Part shown: piece by piece, positions 1 through 7,836 of the stretch
Numbering within the stretch: the stretch's first letter is position 1
Layout: each line of letters opens with the position of its first letter
Assembly: GCA_900542035.1 (NCBI GenBank)
Contig: UQMJ01000007.1
Coordinates: 1-64,000 of the forward strand
Direction: 5' to 3'
Source: an uncultured Clostridium sp.
GTDB taxonomy: Bacteria > Bacillota > Clostridia > Lachnospirales > Lachnospiraceae
Length of the DNA stretch: 64,000 nt
Translations under genes and position numbers: made by a program
Notes under the pieces: generated by a model
What the model was told of the DNA's origin: nothing
Seen by the model: the letters and a program-made list of their open reading frames with translations, nothing else
Databases searched by the model: none

Positions 1-1356
1 TCAGGTGATCTGGCAGTAAACGATGGTTATGTTTATGCAGTTGTCCGCAAAGCAGCAGTTAAGAATATAAAACTGAACTTCTACGATGAGACTGCAGAGA
101 AGCAGGTAGCAGAGGTAGAGTTTGAAGTAGAAAAGGATGCAACCTATGTAAACACCGGAGATATTGCAGGACTTGTACCAGAAGGCTATGAACTGGTAGT
201 ATCAGGAGATCTTGTAATTGAAGATGGTTACGTTTATGTTTCTGTTCGCAAGAGCGAGGCTAAGACTCAGACTGTAACGATCAACTTCTATGATGAAGAA
301 GCTGAGAAGCAGATTGCAGAGTCTACTATTGAAGTGGATGCAGAAGCAACTTATGTAAATACCAATACAATTGAGGCGCTTGTACCAGAAGGCTACGAGT
401 TAGTTCTTGCTGGTGACCTGGAAATCCGTGACGGTTATGTTTATGCAGCTGTTCGTAAAACCAGCGAGACTCCAGAGGTAGAGGAAAAGACCGCAACTCT
501 GGATGTTGTTTATAAAGATGGTAATGCTGAAGTTGGCAGAGAGAAGGTAACTGCTGTTGGTGAAGCCGGCAAAGACCATACATTTACTGCAGATGCGTTA
601 ACCATTCCAGAAGGCTATGAGCTTGCTGCTGATTTCGCAGATGTAACGGTAAAATACGGAGAAACTGCTTCTGTAGAAGTTGCAGTAAAGGCTATTTCTA
701 ATCCAGATGTTCCAGTAGAGATGGCAAATGCTACCTTACATATTTCTTATGCTTACAACGGCAGGGAAATTTCCTCTCAGGATATTACTGTAGTTGGCAA
801 GAAGGGCGAGTCTTATACATTTACAGCTGAAAACGTAGCATTACAGGTTCCAAACGGATATAAATTAAGCAAAGAGTTTGCAGATGTAACAGTTGTGTTT
901 AGCGAAACCAAGAATATTGAACTGGCTGTTTCCTACTTAGGAGGCGGCTCAGGCAGCGGCGGAAGCGGAAGTTCTTCCGGCGGCGGTTCCAGCAGCAGCG
1001 GAAGCAGCTCTTCTTCCCACCAGTTAGAAAGCGGACGCTGGATTCAGGATTCTACTGGCTGGTGGTATTCATTCAACAATGGTACTTATGCAAAGAGCGG
1101 CTGGTATTCCTTGAAATGGGAAAACAAGATCGACTGGTACTACTTTAATGATGCAGGATATCTGATTTCCGGCTGGTTTGAGGATAAGGGATTAAAATAT
1201 TATCTTCACGACCTGCATGACGGTACATTTGGAAGAATGTATACCGGCTGGAATAAGATTGGCGGACAGTGGTACTACTTCAACGATACAACAGAAGGAG
1301 TACTCGGAGCATTAAAGGCAGACGTACAGGTGCCGGATGAATTATTAAACAAATAA
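1..1356 (+). CDS. Surface protein with tandem 69-residue repeats and C-terminal cell-wall-binding repeats (5' partial)
   Basis: The frame is open from base 1, so the start lies upstream; 451 residues remain. The N-terminal part is tandem repeats of about 69 residues: the NFYDE motif at codons 76-84 recurs exactly 207 bp later at 283, each copy followed by LVPEGYEL and DGYVY(A/V)(A/S/V)VRK. Two more divergent units with VPEGYEL/VPNGYKL and FADVTV motifs follow. A Gly/Ser-rich linker (about 945-1020) joins them to aromatic repeats of the choline-binding type (TGWWYSF, SGWYS, WYYFNDAGY, TGWNKIGGQWYYF), which bind cell-wall polymers in related proteins. It is probably a secreted, non-covalently wall-attached protein. 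The export signal would lie outside the window and the function of the repeat part is unknown. Confidence 0.85.
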   Translation, partial: SGDLAVNDGYVYAVVRKAAVKNIKLNFYDETAEKQVAEVEFEVEKDATYVNTGDIAGLVPEGYELVVSGDLVIEDGYVYVSVRKSEAKTQTVTINFYDEEAEKQIAESTIEVDAEATYVNTNTIEALVPEGYELVLAGDLEIRDGYVYAAVRKTSETPEVEEKTATLDVVYKDGNAEVGREKVTAVGEAGKDHTFTADALTIPEGYELAADFADVTVKYGETASVEVAVKAISNPDVPVEMANATLHISYAYNGREISSQDITVVGKKGESYTFTAENVALQVPNGYKLSKEFADVTVVFSETKNIELAVSYLGGGSGSGGSGSSSGGGSSSSGSSSSSHQLESGRWIQDSTGWWYSFNNGTYAKSGWYSLKWENKIDWYYFNDAGYLISGWFEDKGLKYYLHDLHDGTFGRMYTGWNKIGGQWYYFNDTTEGVLGALKADVQVPDELLNK

Positions 1357-1395
1357 TCATAAACGCTTCCTGATTGAATGGAAGTAAGATAACGG

Positions 1396-1438
1396 ATAGG
1401 AGCTATTTGGTAAAAGTTACTAAATAGCTCCTATTTTG
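1396..1438 (+). terminator. Bidirectional intrinsic terminator
   Basis: A 15-bp stem (ATAGGAGCTATTTGG paired with CTAAATAGCTCCTAT, one G-T wobble) around a 9-base loop is followed by TTTT. It sits between the surface-protein gene and the convergent recombinase gene and could serve both. Confidence 0.7.
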
Positions 1439-1446
1439 GCTATTTG

Positions 1447-2361
1447 TCAGGAATCATTGATAAGGGACTTTTTTCGCTTTTTTTTGTGTCCTTGAAGGGA
1501 AAATGCCATACAATCTTCGGTTAGTCCAAGCATTTCTACCATACGTTCATGTTCCTGTCCGTTTTCCATGACGTAGATTCTGGTAGTTTCAATACGAGAG
1601 TGCCCCAGTACGTCGGCTAGTTTGGCAAGGTCTTTTGCGGAATTGTAAAATGTTTTGGCAAAAAGGTGCCGGAGATTATGGGGAAATACCTTTTGACAGT
1701 CGATACCAGTGCGTTTGCATAGCTTTTTCATAGAACGCCAGATATTACTGCGGTTTAGTATTGTGCCATTTCTGGTTAGAAAAATAGGGCCGGATAAAAT
1801 ATGATGCTTTTTCATATATTTTTTCAGAATAGACTGCAGTTTAGCAGGAATAAAAATAATCCTTTTTTTATTTTTACAATCCACAAGGGCTTTTCCATGG
1901 GAAACAGCTTCGGCTGTAATAAAAGGAAGTTCAGATATGCGGATTCCGGTAGAACAAATGGTTTCCATGATTAATTTTAACCGTTCATCTCCGCATTTGT
2001 CAGCTTCCTGCAGAAGCTGCATATATTCGCAGCGGGAAATATCGCGTTCTTTTTCCCGATAAAGCTGTTTTTGCTGGCGAAAAGGTTTTACTCTCAGCTG
2101 TTCCCAGCCTTTAAAGTGAAAATAGCTATTTAAAGCGGCCAGCATGGAATTGACAGAAGATACTGCATACAGACTGATTAAATACTTCTTCCATTCTAAA
2201 ATGTGTACTCTCTCAATCCGTTGGCTGTGATTCCAACGGCAAAAGGACAGAATATCCCGAATATATTTTTCTATTGTTGCAGAGCTTTTTTCATTCTCAA
2301 TCATATTGTTTCGATAAGATTCCAAATCGTCAGCAGTAATTTCATAGTGAATATCGTCCAT
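1447..2361 (-). CDS. Tyrosine recombinase (XerC/D-like integrase family)
   Basis: A 304-residue site-specific DNA recombinase. It has an N-terminal SAM-like core-binding domain (about 10-90) and a catalytic domain (about 105-280) with the full active-site set: Arg141 in STGIRISEL, a lysine near 165 in the beta-hairpin, His228-x-x-Arg231 in PHNLRH, His254 in LGHSRIETT and the nucleophile Tyr263. The C-terminus is a lysine-rich tail. I chose the ATG at 2361 because AGGAGGAAAC lies just upstream; the open frame continues 45 codons further without a good ribosome site. No phage genes, excisionase or clear att repeats are nearby, so it is an orphan recombinase, either a Xer-like housekeeping enzyme or a DNA-inversion or integration enzyme. 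Its target is unknown. Confidence 0.85.
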   Translation of the reverse strand: MDDIHYEITADDLESYRNNMIENEKSSATIEKYIRDILSFCRWNHSQRIERVHILEWKKYLISLYAVSSVNSMLAALNSYFHFKGWEQLRVKPFRQQKQLYREKERDISRCEYMQLLQEADKCGDERLKLIMETICSTGIRISELPFITAEAVSHGKALVDCKNKKRIIFIPAKLQSILKKYMKKHHILSGPIFLTRNGTILNRSNIWRSMKKLCKRTGIDCQKVFPHNLRHLFAKTFYNSAKDLAKLADVLGHSRIETTRIYVMENGQEHERMVEMLGLTEDCMAFSLQGHKKKRKKSLINDS

Positions 2362-2454
2362 AGCTTTTGTTTCCTCCTGTATCTGCCAGTATCTGGCCGT
2401 ACCATTTCTTTGCTTTATTTTATCACAGAATATTTTATGTGGCTTTAAACAGTT

Positions 2455-2483
2455 GCATAAACCAGGCGTTTCCGGCATAGACT
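2455..2483 (+). promoter_or_regulatory. Candidate sigma-E-type sporulation promoter for sipL
   Basis: GCATAAA at 2455-2461 and CATAGACT at 2476-2483 are separated by 14 bases. This resembles the mother-cell sigma-E consensus (about GHATATT, 14 bases, CATACAHT). The predicted start of transcription is near 2490, about 50 bases before the sipL ATG. This fits a coat-morphogen gene expressed in the mother cell; it is a match by eye only. Confidence 0.5.
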
Positions 2484-2541
2484 TTTTTAAGATCAAGGCA
2501 GTGATTCAGAGGATCTTGTGAAAGAAAGGCGGGCAGGAAGT

Positions 2542-4116
2542 ATGGAGCTAATCAGGCAAAAAATACAGATGAATCGTTGGAAGGGAAATACGACTACCCA
2601 GGTAACGTTAGATGATGACTTTATCGTGCCGGATACCATGGATGATATGGAGCAGGTACTCCTGGACAATGGAGAAATCCAGATAGAATCGGTTAAAAAC
2701 CAGGGGGAAAAGGTTTTAATCAAAGGAAGACTAGATTTTCAGGTTCTCTACAGGCGGGCGGAAGGCGGACTTCAGACATTGGGCGGAAGCATTCCGTTTG
2801 AAGAACCGGTCAATGTGCCTGGCCTGGAAGATCGGGACGACGTCAGTTTAAGTTCGGAACTGGAGGATCTGAGTACAGGCATGGTAAATTCCAGAAAACT
2901 GGGAGTGAAAGCCATTGTTACCCTGGAAGTGCGGGTAGAAAGTCTTTATCAGTCAGAAGCGGCAGAAGACGTCCGGAAAAGCATGGGTCAGCCAGAGGAA
3001 CAGATGGAGAATGTACGTCTCAGACATCAGAACATGGATATTGCGGCGATAGCAGCTTGCCATAAAGATACGATCCGTATCAAGGAACAGATGACGCTGT
3101 CTGGCAGCAAACCCAATATTGGCCAGCTTCTCTGGAAAGAGATGCGTCTGTGCGGTATTTCTGCCCGTCCATCGGATGAGAGAATGCTGATAGACGGAAG
3201 CCTGGAAGTATTTGTTATTTACTCCGGCGAGGGAGACGACACACCAGTTCAATGGTGGGAAGAAACCATCCCGTTTTCAGGGGAAGTAGAAATTTCAGGA
3301 GCCGATGAGGACATGATTCCCATGGTAACGGTAGGCCTGGCTCATAAAGATGTGGAAGCCCGTCCGGATTATGACGGAGAAATGCGGGAGCTTGAGGCAG
3401 AAGCAGTTCTGGAACTGGGTATAAAATTGTATGAGGAACAGCAGATACAGATTTTAAGCGATCTTTATGCAACAGACAGAGAAGTGATTCCGGTAACAGC
3501 AGATGCCTGTTTTGAGCAGATCCTTACAAAAAACAGCTGCAAATGCCGGATAGCCGAAAAAGTTTCCCTGGATCAGAATCAGAGGATTCTGCAGATCTGT
3601 CACAGCGGCGGAACCGTAAAAATCGATGAGATTTCGATTGGAGAAAACCAGCTGATCATAGACGGGGCGGTAGAAGTTTCCTTGCTGTATCTGACCAGCG
3701 ATGATGCGGCGCCGATTCAGTCGGCAGTCCGAATGGCGCCGTTTCACTGCGAGGCAGAAGCCATAGGAATAAAGGAAAACAGCGTTTACCAGGTTACATC
3801 TGGGCTGGAACAATTATCAGCAGTCATGGCAGGAGGAGACAGCGTAGAAATCAAGGGAACCGCGTCGTTTGACATTCTGGTGCTTCAGCCAGTGTGCGAG
3901 GCAGTGGTTATCGATGTGACAGAAAAGCCTCTGGATGTAAAAAAACTTCAGGAAATGCCAGGAATCGTAGGTTATATTGTCCAGTCAGGCGACAGTTTAT
4001 GGAAAATTGCAAAAAAATTTCATACTACCGTGGAAAGCATTATGGTTATGAACGAGTTAAGCAGCGAGGAAATCCGGCCAGGCGACAGGCTGATTTTGGT
4101 AAAAGAAGTGGCATAG
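2542..4116 (+). CDS. sipL: SipL-like spore coat morphogenesis protein (SPOCS/DUF3794 repeats plus LysM)
   Basis: A 524-residue protein with the SipL layout: repeated DUF3794/SPOCS modules (roughly 30-120, 190-280 and 345-430) and a C-terminal LysM domain (about 475-520: YIVQSGDSLWKIAKKF...IRPGDRLIL). In Clostridioides difficile SipL partners with SpoIVA to anchor the coat to the forespore in the mother cell; LysM binds peptidoglycan-like glycans. The start at 2542 is preferred over the in-frame GTG at 2518 because GGCAGGAAG sits just upstream and family members begin MEL.KK.I.MNR, matched here by MELIRQKIQMNR. A sigma-E-like promoter lies upstream. It shows that the organism, or its recent ancestor, makes spores. 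Confidence 0.85.
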   Translation: MELIRQKIQMNRWKGNTTTQVTLDDDFIVPDTMDDMEQVLLDNGEIQIESVKNQGEKVLIKGRLDFQVLYRRAEGGLQTLGGSIPFEEPVNVPGLEDRDDVSLSSELEDLSTGMVNSRKLGVKAIVTLEVRVESLYQSEAAEDVRKSMGQPEEQMENVRLRHQNMDIAAIAACHKDTIRIKEQMTLSGSKPNIGQLLWKEMRLCGISARPSDERMLIDGSLEVFVIYSGEGDDTPVQWWEETIPFSGEVEISGADEDMIPMVTVGLAHKDVEARPDYDGEMRELEAEAVLELGIKLYEEQQIQILSDLYATDREVIPVTADACFEQILTKNSCKCRIAEKVSLDQNQRILQICHSGGTVKIDEISIGENQLIIDGAVEVSLLYLTSDDAAPIQSAVRMAPFHCEAEAIGIKENSVYQVTSGLEQLSAVMAGGDSVEIKGTASFDILVLQPVCEAVVIDVTEKPLDVKKLQEMPGIVGYIVQSGDSLWKIAKKFHTTVESIMVMNELSSEEIRPGDRLILVKEVA

Positions 4117-4183
4117 GGATATTTTCCTGAAAATTGGAGATACCATATTGTAGAAGAAAGTTATGAGACAACTGAGAGGCGGG

Positions 4184-4222
4184 CCAAAACATGAAGCAGA
4201 AAAGGAAAGGCTTCATGTCTGG
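4184..4222 (+). other. Hairpin in the superoxide-reductase leader
   Basis: ACATGAAGC (4189-4197) pairs perfectly with GCTTCATGT (4210-4218), and the flanking GCC and GGC can extend the stem. There is no U-run, so it is not a typical terminator. It ends about 20 bases before the ribosome site of the next gene and may affect its mRNA stability or initiation. Confidence 0.35.
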
Positions 4223-4251
4223 CGGCGCCTTATTTGACAGGAGGGGTTACT

Positions 4252-4647
4252 ATGAAATCAAACGGCGAACCGATATTTTTAGTAGGAGAACATGGTCAGG
4301 CGATCATAGAGGTAATCGGAGGTCCCCATCAGGAAAATTTTAAATGCTGCGATCAGCCTATGGGGTTATTGCTGGCGAATGAGACAGATGGGGCAAAGGA
4401 AAAGCATCTGCCTCAGGTTACAATAAACGGCAGCAAGATTTGTGTGAAGATAGGAGAACATCCTCATCCAATGAGCAGCGAACACAGCATCCAGTGGATT
4501 TACCTTCAGACGGAAAAAGGATGCCAGAGACGGATGCTGGAACCGGATCAGCCGGCAGAAGCGGAATTCCTGGTAGCAGAGGATGACAAGCCGGTGGCAG
4601 TTTATTCTTACTGTAATCTCCACGGTTTTTGGAAAACCGGATTGTAG
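4252..4647 (+). CDS. Superoxide reductase (desulfoferrodoxin/neelaredoxin type, without the N-terminal rubredoxin-like centre)
   Basis: A 131-residue non-haem iron protein that would reduce superoxide to hydrogen peroxide without making oxygen, a typical defence of strict anaerobes. The His4-Cys iron centre is readable: His52 in EKHLP (with the conserved Glu50-Lys51 pair), His72 in HPM, His78 in EHSI, then Cys121 and His124 in CNLHG. A KCCDQPM segment (31-37) remains from the usual CxxC...CC region, but the full desulforedoxin centre is not evident. The ATG at 4252 follows AGGAGGGG, so the upstream GTG-type extension is unlikely. It stands alone between sipL and a GIY-YIG gene. Confidence 0.87.
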   Translation: MKSNGEPIFLVGEHGQAIIEVIGGPHQENFKCCDQPMGLLLANETDGAKEKHLPQVTINGSKICVKIGEHPHPMSSEHSIQWIYLQTEKGCQRRMLEPDQPAEAEFLVAEDDKPVAVYSYCNLHGFWKTGL

Positions 4648-4844
4648 TAGACATACACGGTTCTGGAATTATGTGATATAATAAAGTATAAACACCTTGC
4701 GCATCCGGCTGGTGCTTTATAATAGATACAGGGAAACCTGGGCGGTAATTGTGCAGTTGCAAAGTATGAAATTGCAAAGCATGGATTACCGTTTACATAG
4801 TAAAAATGTATTTTGAAGGTATTTTGGGAAAGAGACATACGATT

Positions 4845-5099
4845 ATGAACTATACTTATATTCTCCGGTGCGCCGACGGCACGCTGTACTGCGGATGGAC
4901 AAACTGTCTCGAAAAGCGTCTGGAGGCCCATAACAGCGGACGTGGGGCAAAATACACAAAAAGCCGCAGGCCGGTGGCTCTGGCTTATTATGAAGAATTT
5001 GAAACAAAGTCAGAGGCCATGCGTCGGGAAGCGGCGATAAAAAAACTAAAAAGAGAACAAAAAGAGCTGCTTATTAAGCAACAAACTCATACATCATAA
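4845..5099 (+). CDS. GIY-YIG nuclease-fold protein (UPF0213/YhbQ family)
   Basis: An 84-residue single-domain protein. It starts YTYILRCADGTLYCGWTN, the GIY-YIG signature, and carries the later LEAHNSGRGAKYTKSRRPV block with the conserved Arg/Lys cluster and a Glu-containing helix (AMRREAAIKKLKR). Stand-alone members of this family are small cytosolic proteins with poorly defined nuclease roles. I start at the ATG at 4845, where the domain begins; the 13 residues upstream look non-conserved. The 3' end overlaps the convergent hemolysin-III gene by 26 bp, so there is no room for a terminator between them. Confidence 0.85.
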   Translation: MNYTYILRCADGTLYCGWTNCLEKRLEAHNSGRGAKYTKSRRPVALAYYEEFETKSEAMRREAAIKKLKREQKELLIKQQTHTS

Positions 5100-5748
5100 T
5101 ATAGTGACACAGGCTGCCGCCCATAACGAATAAGTGGAAAATCTCGTGGGAACCAAAGTATTTGTGGCGGGAATTAAACAGCGGAAGCTTTAGAGCATAG
5201 ATGATGCCGCCGATGGTGTAAATGATGCCGCCTGCAAGGAGCCAGCCAAATGCAGCCGGAGGGAGAGCCTGGATGATTCTGGTAAAAGCCAGCACACATA
5301 TCCATCCCATTGCAATGTATAAAAGGGAAGAAAACCACTTGGGGCAGGTAATCCAGAAAGCCTTGATGAGGATTCCGGTAATGGCAATAGTCCATACCAG
5401 TCCCAGCAGGAACCATCCGACTTTATCTCCTAATACAATCATACATACCGGAGTGTAGGTTCCGGCAATCAGAATAAAAATCATCATGTGATCCAGCTTG
5501 CGCAGAATCTGGTTAATTTTGGGCGAAATATCCAGCGTGTGATAGGTAGTGCTTGCGGCATAAAGCAGGATCATGCTGACAATAAAGACTGCCAGAGCGG
5601 TAACATGGAACTGCCCTGGATCTTTAGCTGCTTTGATTAAGAGAGGACCTGCGGCGAGAATTGCAAGAGCCATTGCAATAAAATGGGTAATCGCGCTGCC
5701 AGGATCTTTTATTTTTAAAAGATTGGATTTTATCGTTTGCTTTGACAT
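5074..5748 (-). CDS. Hemolysin III/PAQR-family membrane protein
   Basis: A 224-residue polytopic protein with about seven membrane segments. Family markers are the STTYHTL motif (His in the first conserved loop), the LDHMMIFILIAGTYTP block and a C-terminal histidine pair in SHEIFHLFVMGGSLCHY; these histidines and Asp form a probable zinc site in relatives. The YqfA/hemolysin-III name comes from a Bacillus cereus protein; the true role in most bacteria is unknown, perhaps lipid hydrolase-like. The start at 5748 is supported by AGGAGGT seven bases upstream. A palindromic operator-like segment lies in its promoter region at 5784-5820. Confidence 0.85.
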   Translation of the reverse strand: MSKQTIKSNLLKIKDPGSAITHFIAMALAILAAGPLLIKAAKDPGQFHVTALAVFIVSMILLYAASTTYHTLDISPKINQILRKLDHMMIFILIAGTYTPVCMIVLGDKVGWFLLGLVWTIAITGILIKAFWITCPKWFSSLLYIAMGWICVLAFTRIIQALPPAAFGWLLAGGIIYTIGGIIYALKLPLFNSRHKYFGSHEIFHLFVMGGSLCHYIMMYEFVA

Positions 5749-5783
5749 AAAAAACACCTCCTGAATCTAACAACTGCAACAAG

Positions 5784-5820
5784 TAGTATTCAATACTATG
5801 TATTAATATATTACATACTA
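5784..5820. promoter_or_regulatory. Operator-like palindromes in the divergent hlyIII/rluA region
   Basis: TAGTATTCAATACTA (5784-5798) is a perfect palindrome with 7-base arms. It runs into TATGTA...TACATA (5797-5817), and ATACTA recurs at 5815-5820. This arrangement is typical of binding sites for dimeric regulators, but no regulator gene adjoins it and the family cannot be named. Confidence 0.4.
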
Positions 5821-5875
5821 TACACCTTTTTTAGAAAAATGCAAGAGGAAAAAAATTGAAAGGCGAAAACAAAAG

Positions 5876-6577
5876 ATGCTTACGATCTTATATGAGGATG
5901 AAGATATTATTGTGCCGGTAAAACCGGCTGGTTTACAATCCCAATCTGTTCACAGCTTTGAACCGGATATGGTCAGCGAGATTCGCAAACATATTGCAGG
6001 TTTATCCACAAAGATGTCCACAAATCTGCCGGAACCATATGTGGGAGTTATCCACAGACTGGATAAACCAGTAGGGGGAGTAATGGTATATGCCAAGAAT
6101 CAGAAGGCTGCAGCAGCCTTGTCAAAGCAGGTACAGGATGGAACATTGAAAAAAACGTATTGTGCAGTAATTTGTGGACAACCTGTGGATAATGTGGGGA
6201 AATATGTGGATTTTTTGCGGAAAGATGAGAAAAACAATTATTCACAAATTGTTGATAAGTCTGTGGATGGAAGCAAACGTGCAGAACTGTCTTATGAAGT
6301 ACTGGGCACAAAACAGGTTGACGGACAGAAGTTTTCGCTGGTAAAGATCCAGCTTATGACCGGACGTCATCACCAGATTCGCGTCCAGTTTGCAGGACAT
6401 GGTTTTCCGCTTTTAGGAGACGCGAAATATGGAAGCGGTTTAAGCGGAACACTGGCAGGGCGCAGGCGGGAACCGCTGGCATTGTGGGCGATGGAGGTAA
6501 GGTTTCTCCATCCGGCAACCGGAGAAGTTATGACTTTTTCGGCAAACCCTCAAGGGCCCGTATTCCGAAATTTTTAA
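5876..6577 (+). CDS. RluA-family RNA pseudouridine synthase
   Basis: A 233-residue enzyme that would isomerise specific uridines to pseudouridine in rRNA or tRNA. The catalytic motif HRLDKPVGG is at 60-68, with Asp63 as the nucleophile. The family's KTYCAVICG, MTGRHHQIRVQFA and GDAKYG blocks follow. There is no N-terminal S4 domain, as in the shorter RluA/TruC-like group, so the exact target base is not assignable. The start is the ATG at 5876. Unusually, the coding sequence from 6002 to 6270 carries many sequences matching the DnaA box. Confidence 0.87.
   Translation: MLTILYEDEDIIVPVKPAGLQSQSVHSFEPDMVSEIRKHIAGLSTKMSTNLPEPYVGVIHRLDKPVGGVMVYAKNQKAAAALSKQVQDGTLKKTYCAVICGQPVDNVGKYVDFLRKDEKNNYSQIVDKSVDGSKRAELSYEVLGTKQVDGQKFSLVKIQLMTGRHHQIRVQFAGHGFPLLGDAKYGSGLSGTLAGRRREPLALWAMEVRFLHPATGEVMTFSANPQGPVFRNF
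6002..6270. promoter_or_regulatory. DnaA-box cluster inside the rluA-family gene
   Basis: Exact TTATCCACA lies at 6002-6010 and 6048-6056 on the plus strand and at 6184-6192 on the minus strand, and TTATTCACA at 6238-6246. One- or two-mismatch boxes lie at 6014-6022, 6173-6181, 6205-6213 and 6262-6270. Both orientations are used. This density is far above what one expects in a coding sequence and suggests a DnaA titration or regulatory locus. Confidence 0.5.
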
Positions 6578-6615
6578 AAAACAAAAAGAACGGGAATATT
6601 TCTGTGGATATTGTT

Positions 6616-6636
6616 TATAATAAACTTTGTACAAAG
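6616..6636 (+). promoter_or_regulatory. -10 element and overlapping palindrome before the ytvI-like gene
   Basis: TATAAT at 6616-6621 is followed at once by the perfect 12-base palindrome CTTTGTACAAAG (6625-6636), which would cover the transcription start. No convincing -35 is seen. The palindrome may be a repressor site. Confidence 0.35.
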
Positions 6637-6664
6637 GAAGTACAAATCAGAAATAGGTGAGTCC

Positions 6665-7741
6665 ATGGAAAAGCCGAAGGAGAAACTGAAGAAAATTTTT
6701 ATTATAATGGGAATTACAGGGGCAGTATATGCAGGATTTCAATACCTTCTGCCTCTGGTAATTCCTTTTTTTGCTGCTTATGCAACAGCAGTTCTGTTGG
6801 AACCGTCTGCAAAATGGATACAAAGAAAATTAACCATTTTTCGTGGCAGCAGAGCGGTCCGGATTCCCATTGAGCTGATAGGAGGCGGGGAACTGGTTGT
6901 TCTGTTTGGTCTTCTGGGAACAGGACTTTATATTGCGGGGCAGAGACTGCTGGTTCAGGCAGAACTGTTTTTCCAGGAGCTTCCGGAACTAGTCAGACAG
7001 TTTGATGTCTGGCTGACGGGGTGCTGCCGTCTGGCAGAGAAGGCGCTTCATTTGAGACCGGATTATATGGTACGTCTGGTTCAGAATATGTTAAGAGATC
7101 TGGGGGAATCTGCAAAAACGGCGGCCATGCCGTATTTAATGGTAAGTTCAGTTTCTATGGTACAGTGGATTGCCGGAGGAACGGTAGTGATACTGGTGCT
7201 GTTTCTGGCGTCGGTTTTGACGCTGGGAAAGCTGGACGATATCCGGAAATTCGAAAATCAGTCTCTGTTTCGTGAGGAATTCCGGATTATTCATGAAAAA
7301 TTCCGGATATTTGGAAAGACCTATGTAAGAGTTCAGGCAGTAATCCTGCTGCTGACCGCAGGAGTTTGTATTGGAGGATTGTTTTTGCTGAAAAACCCAT
7401 ACTATATGCTGCTGGGAACGGGAATCGGGCTGCTGGACGCCCTCCCGTTGTTTGGAACTGGTACGGCCCTGATTCCCTGGGCTATTGTAGAAGTCCTTGG
7501 GGGACAGGGAGAAAAGGCGGCGGCCTTAATCGGAATTTACGTGGTCTGCTATCTTTTGAGACAGATTCTGGAGGCCAGACTGATGGCAAAAGGAATCGGA
7601 CTTTCGGCCCTGGAAACGCTGGCGGCGCTTTATATTGGTCTCAGGCTTTTTGGAATCTGGGGAGTTTTATTGGGGCCTGCAGCCCTGATGCTCATCAAGG
7701 CTCTTTTGGAAATTGCGGACGGCCCGTCAGAAAAAATATAA
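6665..7741 (+). CDS. AI-2E family/YtvI-like integral membrane protein
   Basis: A 358-residue polytopic protein. Two N-terminal hydrophobic segments (about 10-45) lead to a polar middle region (about 95-165). A cluster of membrane helices to the C-terminus includes the family block LLGTGIGLLDALPLFGTGTALIPWA, a glycine-rich GxxDxxP-type motif. This is the layout of PF01594 permeases, which include the Bacillus sporulation protein YtvI. Substrate is unknown; transport of autoinducer-2 should not be assumed. The ATG at 6665 follows AGGTGA. The gene lies just upstream of asnA but probably has its own transcript. Confidence 0.8.
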   Translation: MEKPKEKLKKIFIIMGITGAVYAGFQYLLPLVIPFFAAYATAVLLEPSAKWIQRKLTIFRGSRAVRIPIELIGGGELVVLFGLLGTGLYIAGQRLLVQAELFFQELPELVRQFDVWLTGCCRLAEKALHLRPDYMVRLVQNMLRDLGESAKTAAMPYLMVSSVSMVQWIAGGTVVILVLFLASVLTLGKLDDIRKFENQSLFREEFRIIHEKFRIFGKTYVRVQAVILLLTAGVCIGGLFLLKNPYYMLLGTGIGLLDALPLFGTGTALIPWAIVEVLGGQGEKAAALIGIYVVCYLLRQILEARLMAKGIGLSALETLAALYIGLRLFGIWGVLLGPAALMLIKALLEIADGPSEKI

Positions 7742-7836
7742 GTTTTTCTTGCAGAATGGGGTATCCGGTGGTAACATTAGCAGATATAGTCCAGTTCATT
7801 GCGACTATAATAGGGAAAGGGCAGGAGGACAGGAGT

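Noticed and set aside
7366..7836. N-terminal extension of AsnA
   Set aside because: The frame is open upstream but overlaps the ytvI-like gene. The family length and GGAGGACAGGAG support the ATG at 7837.
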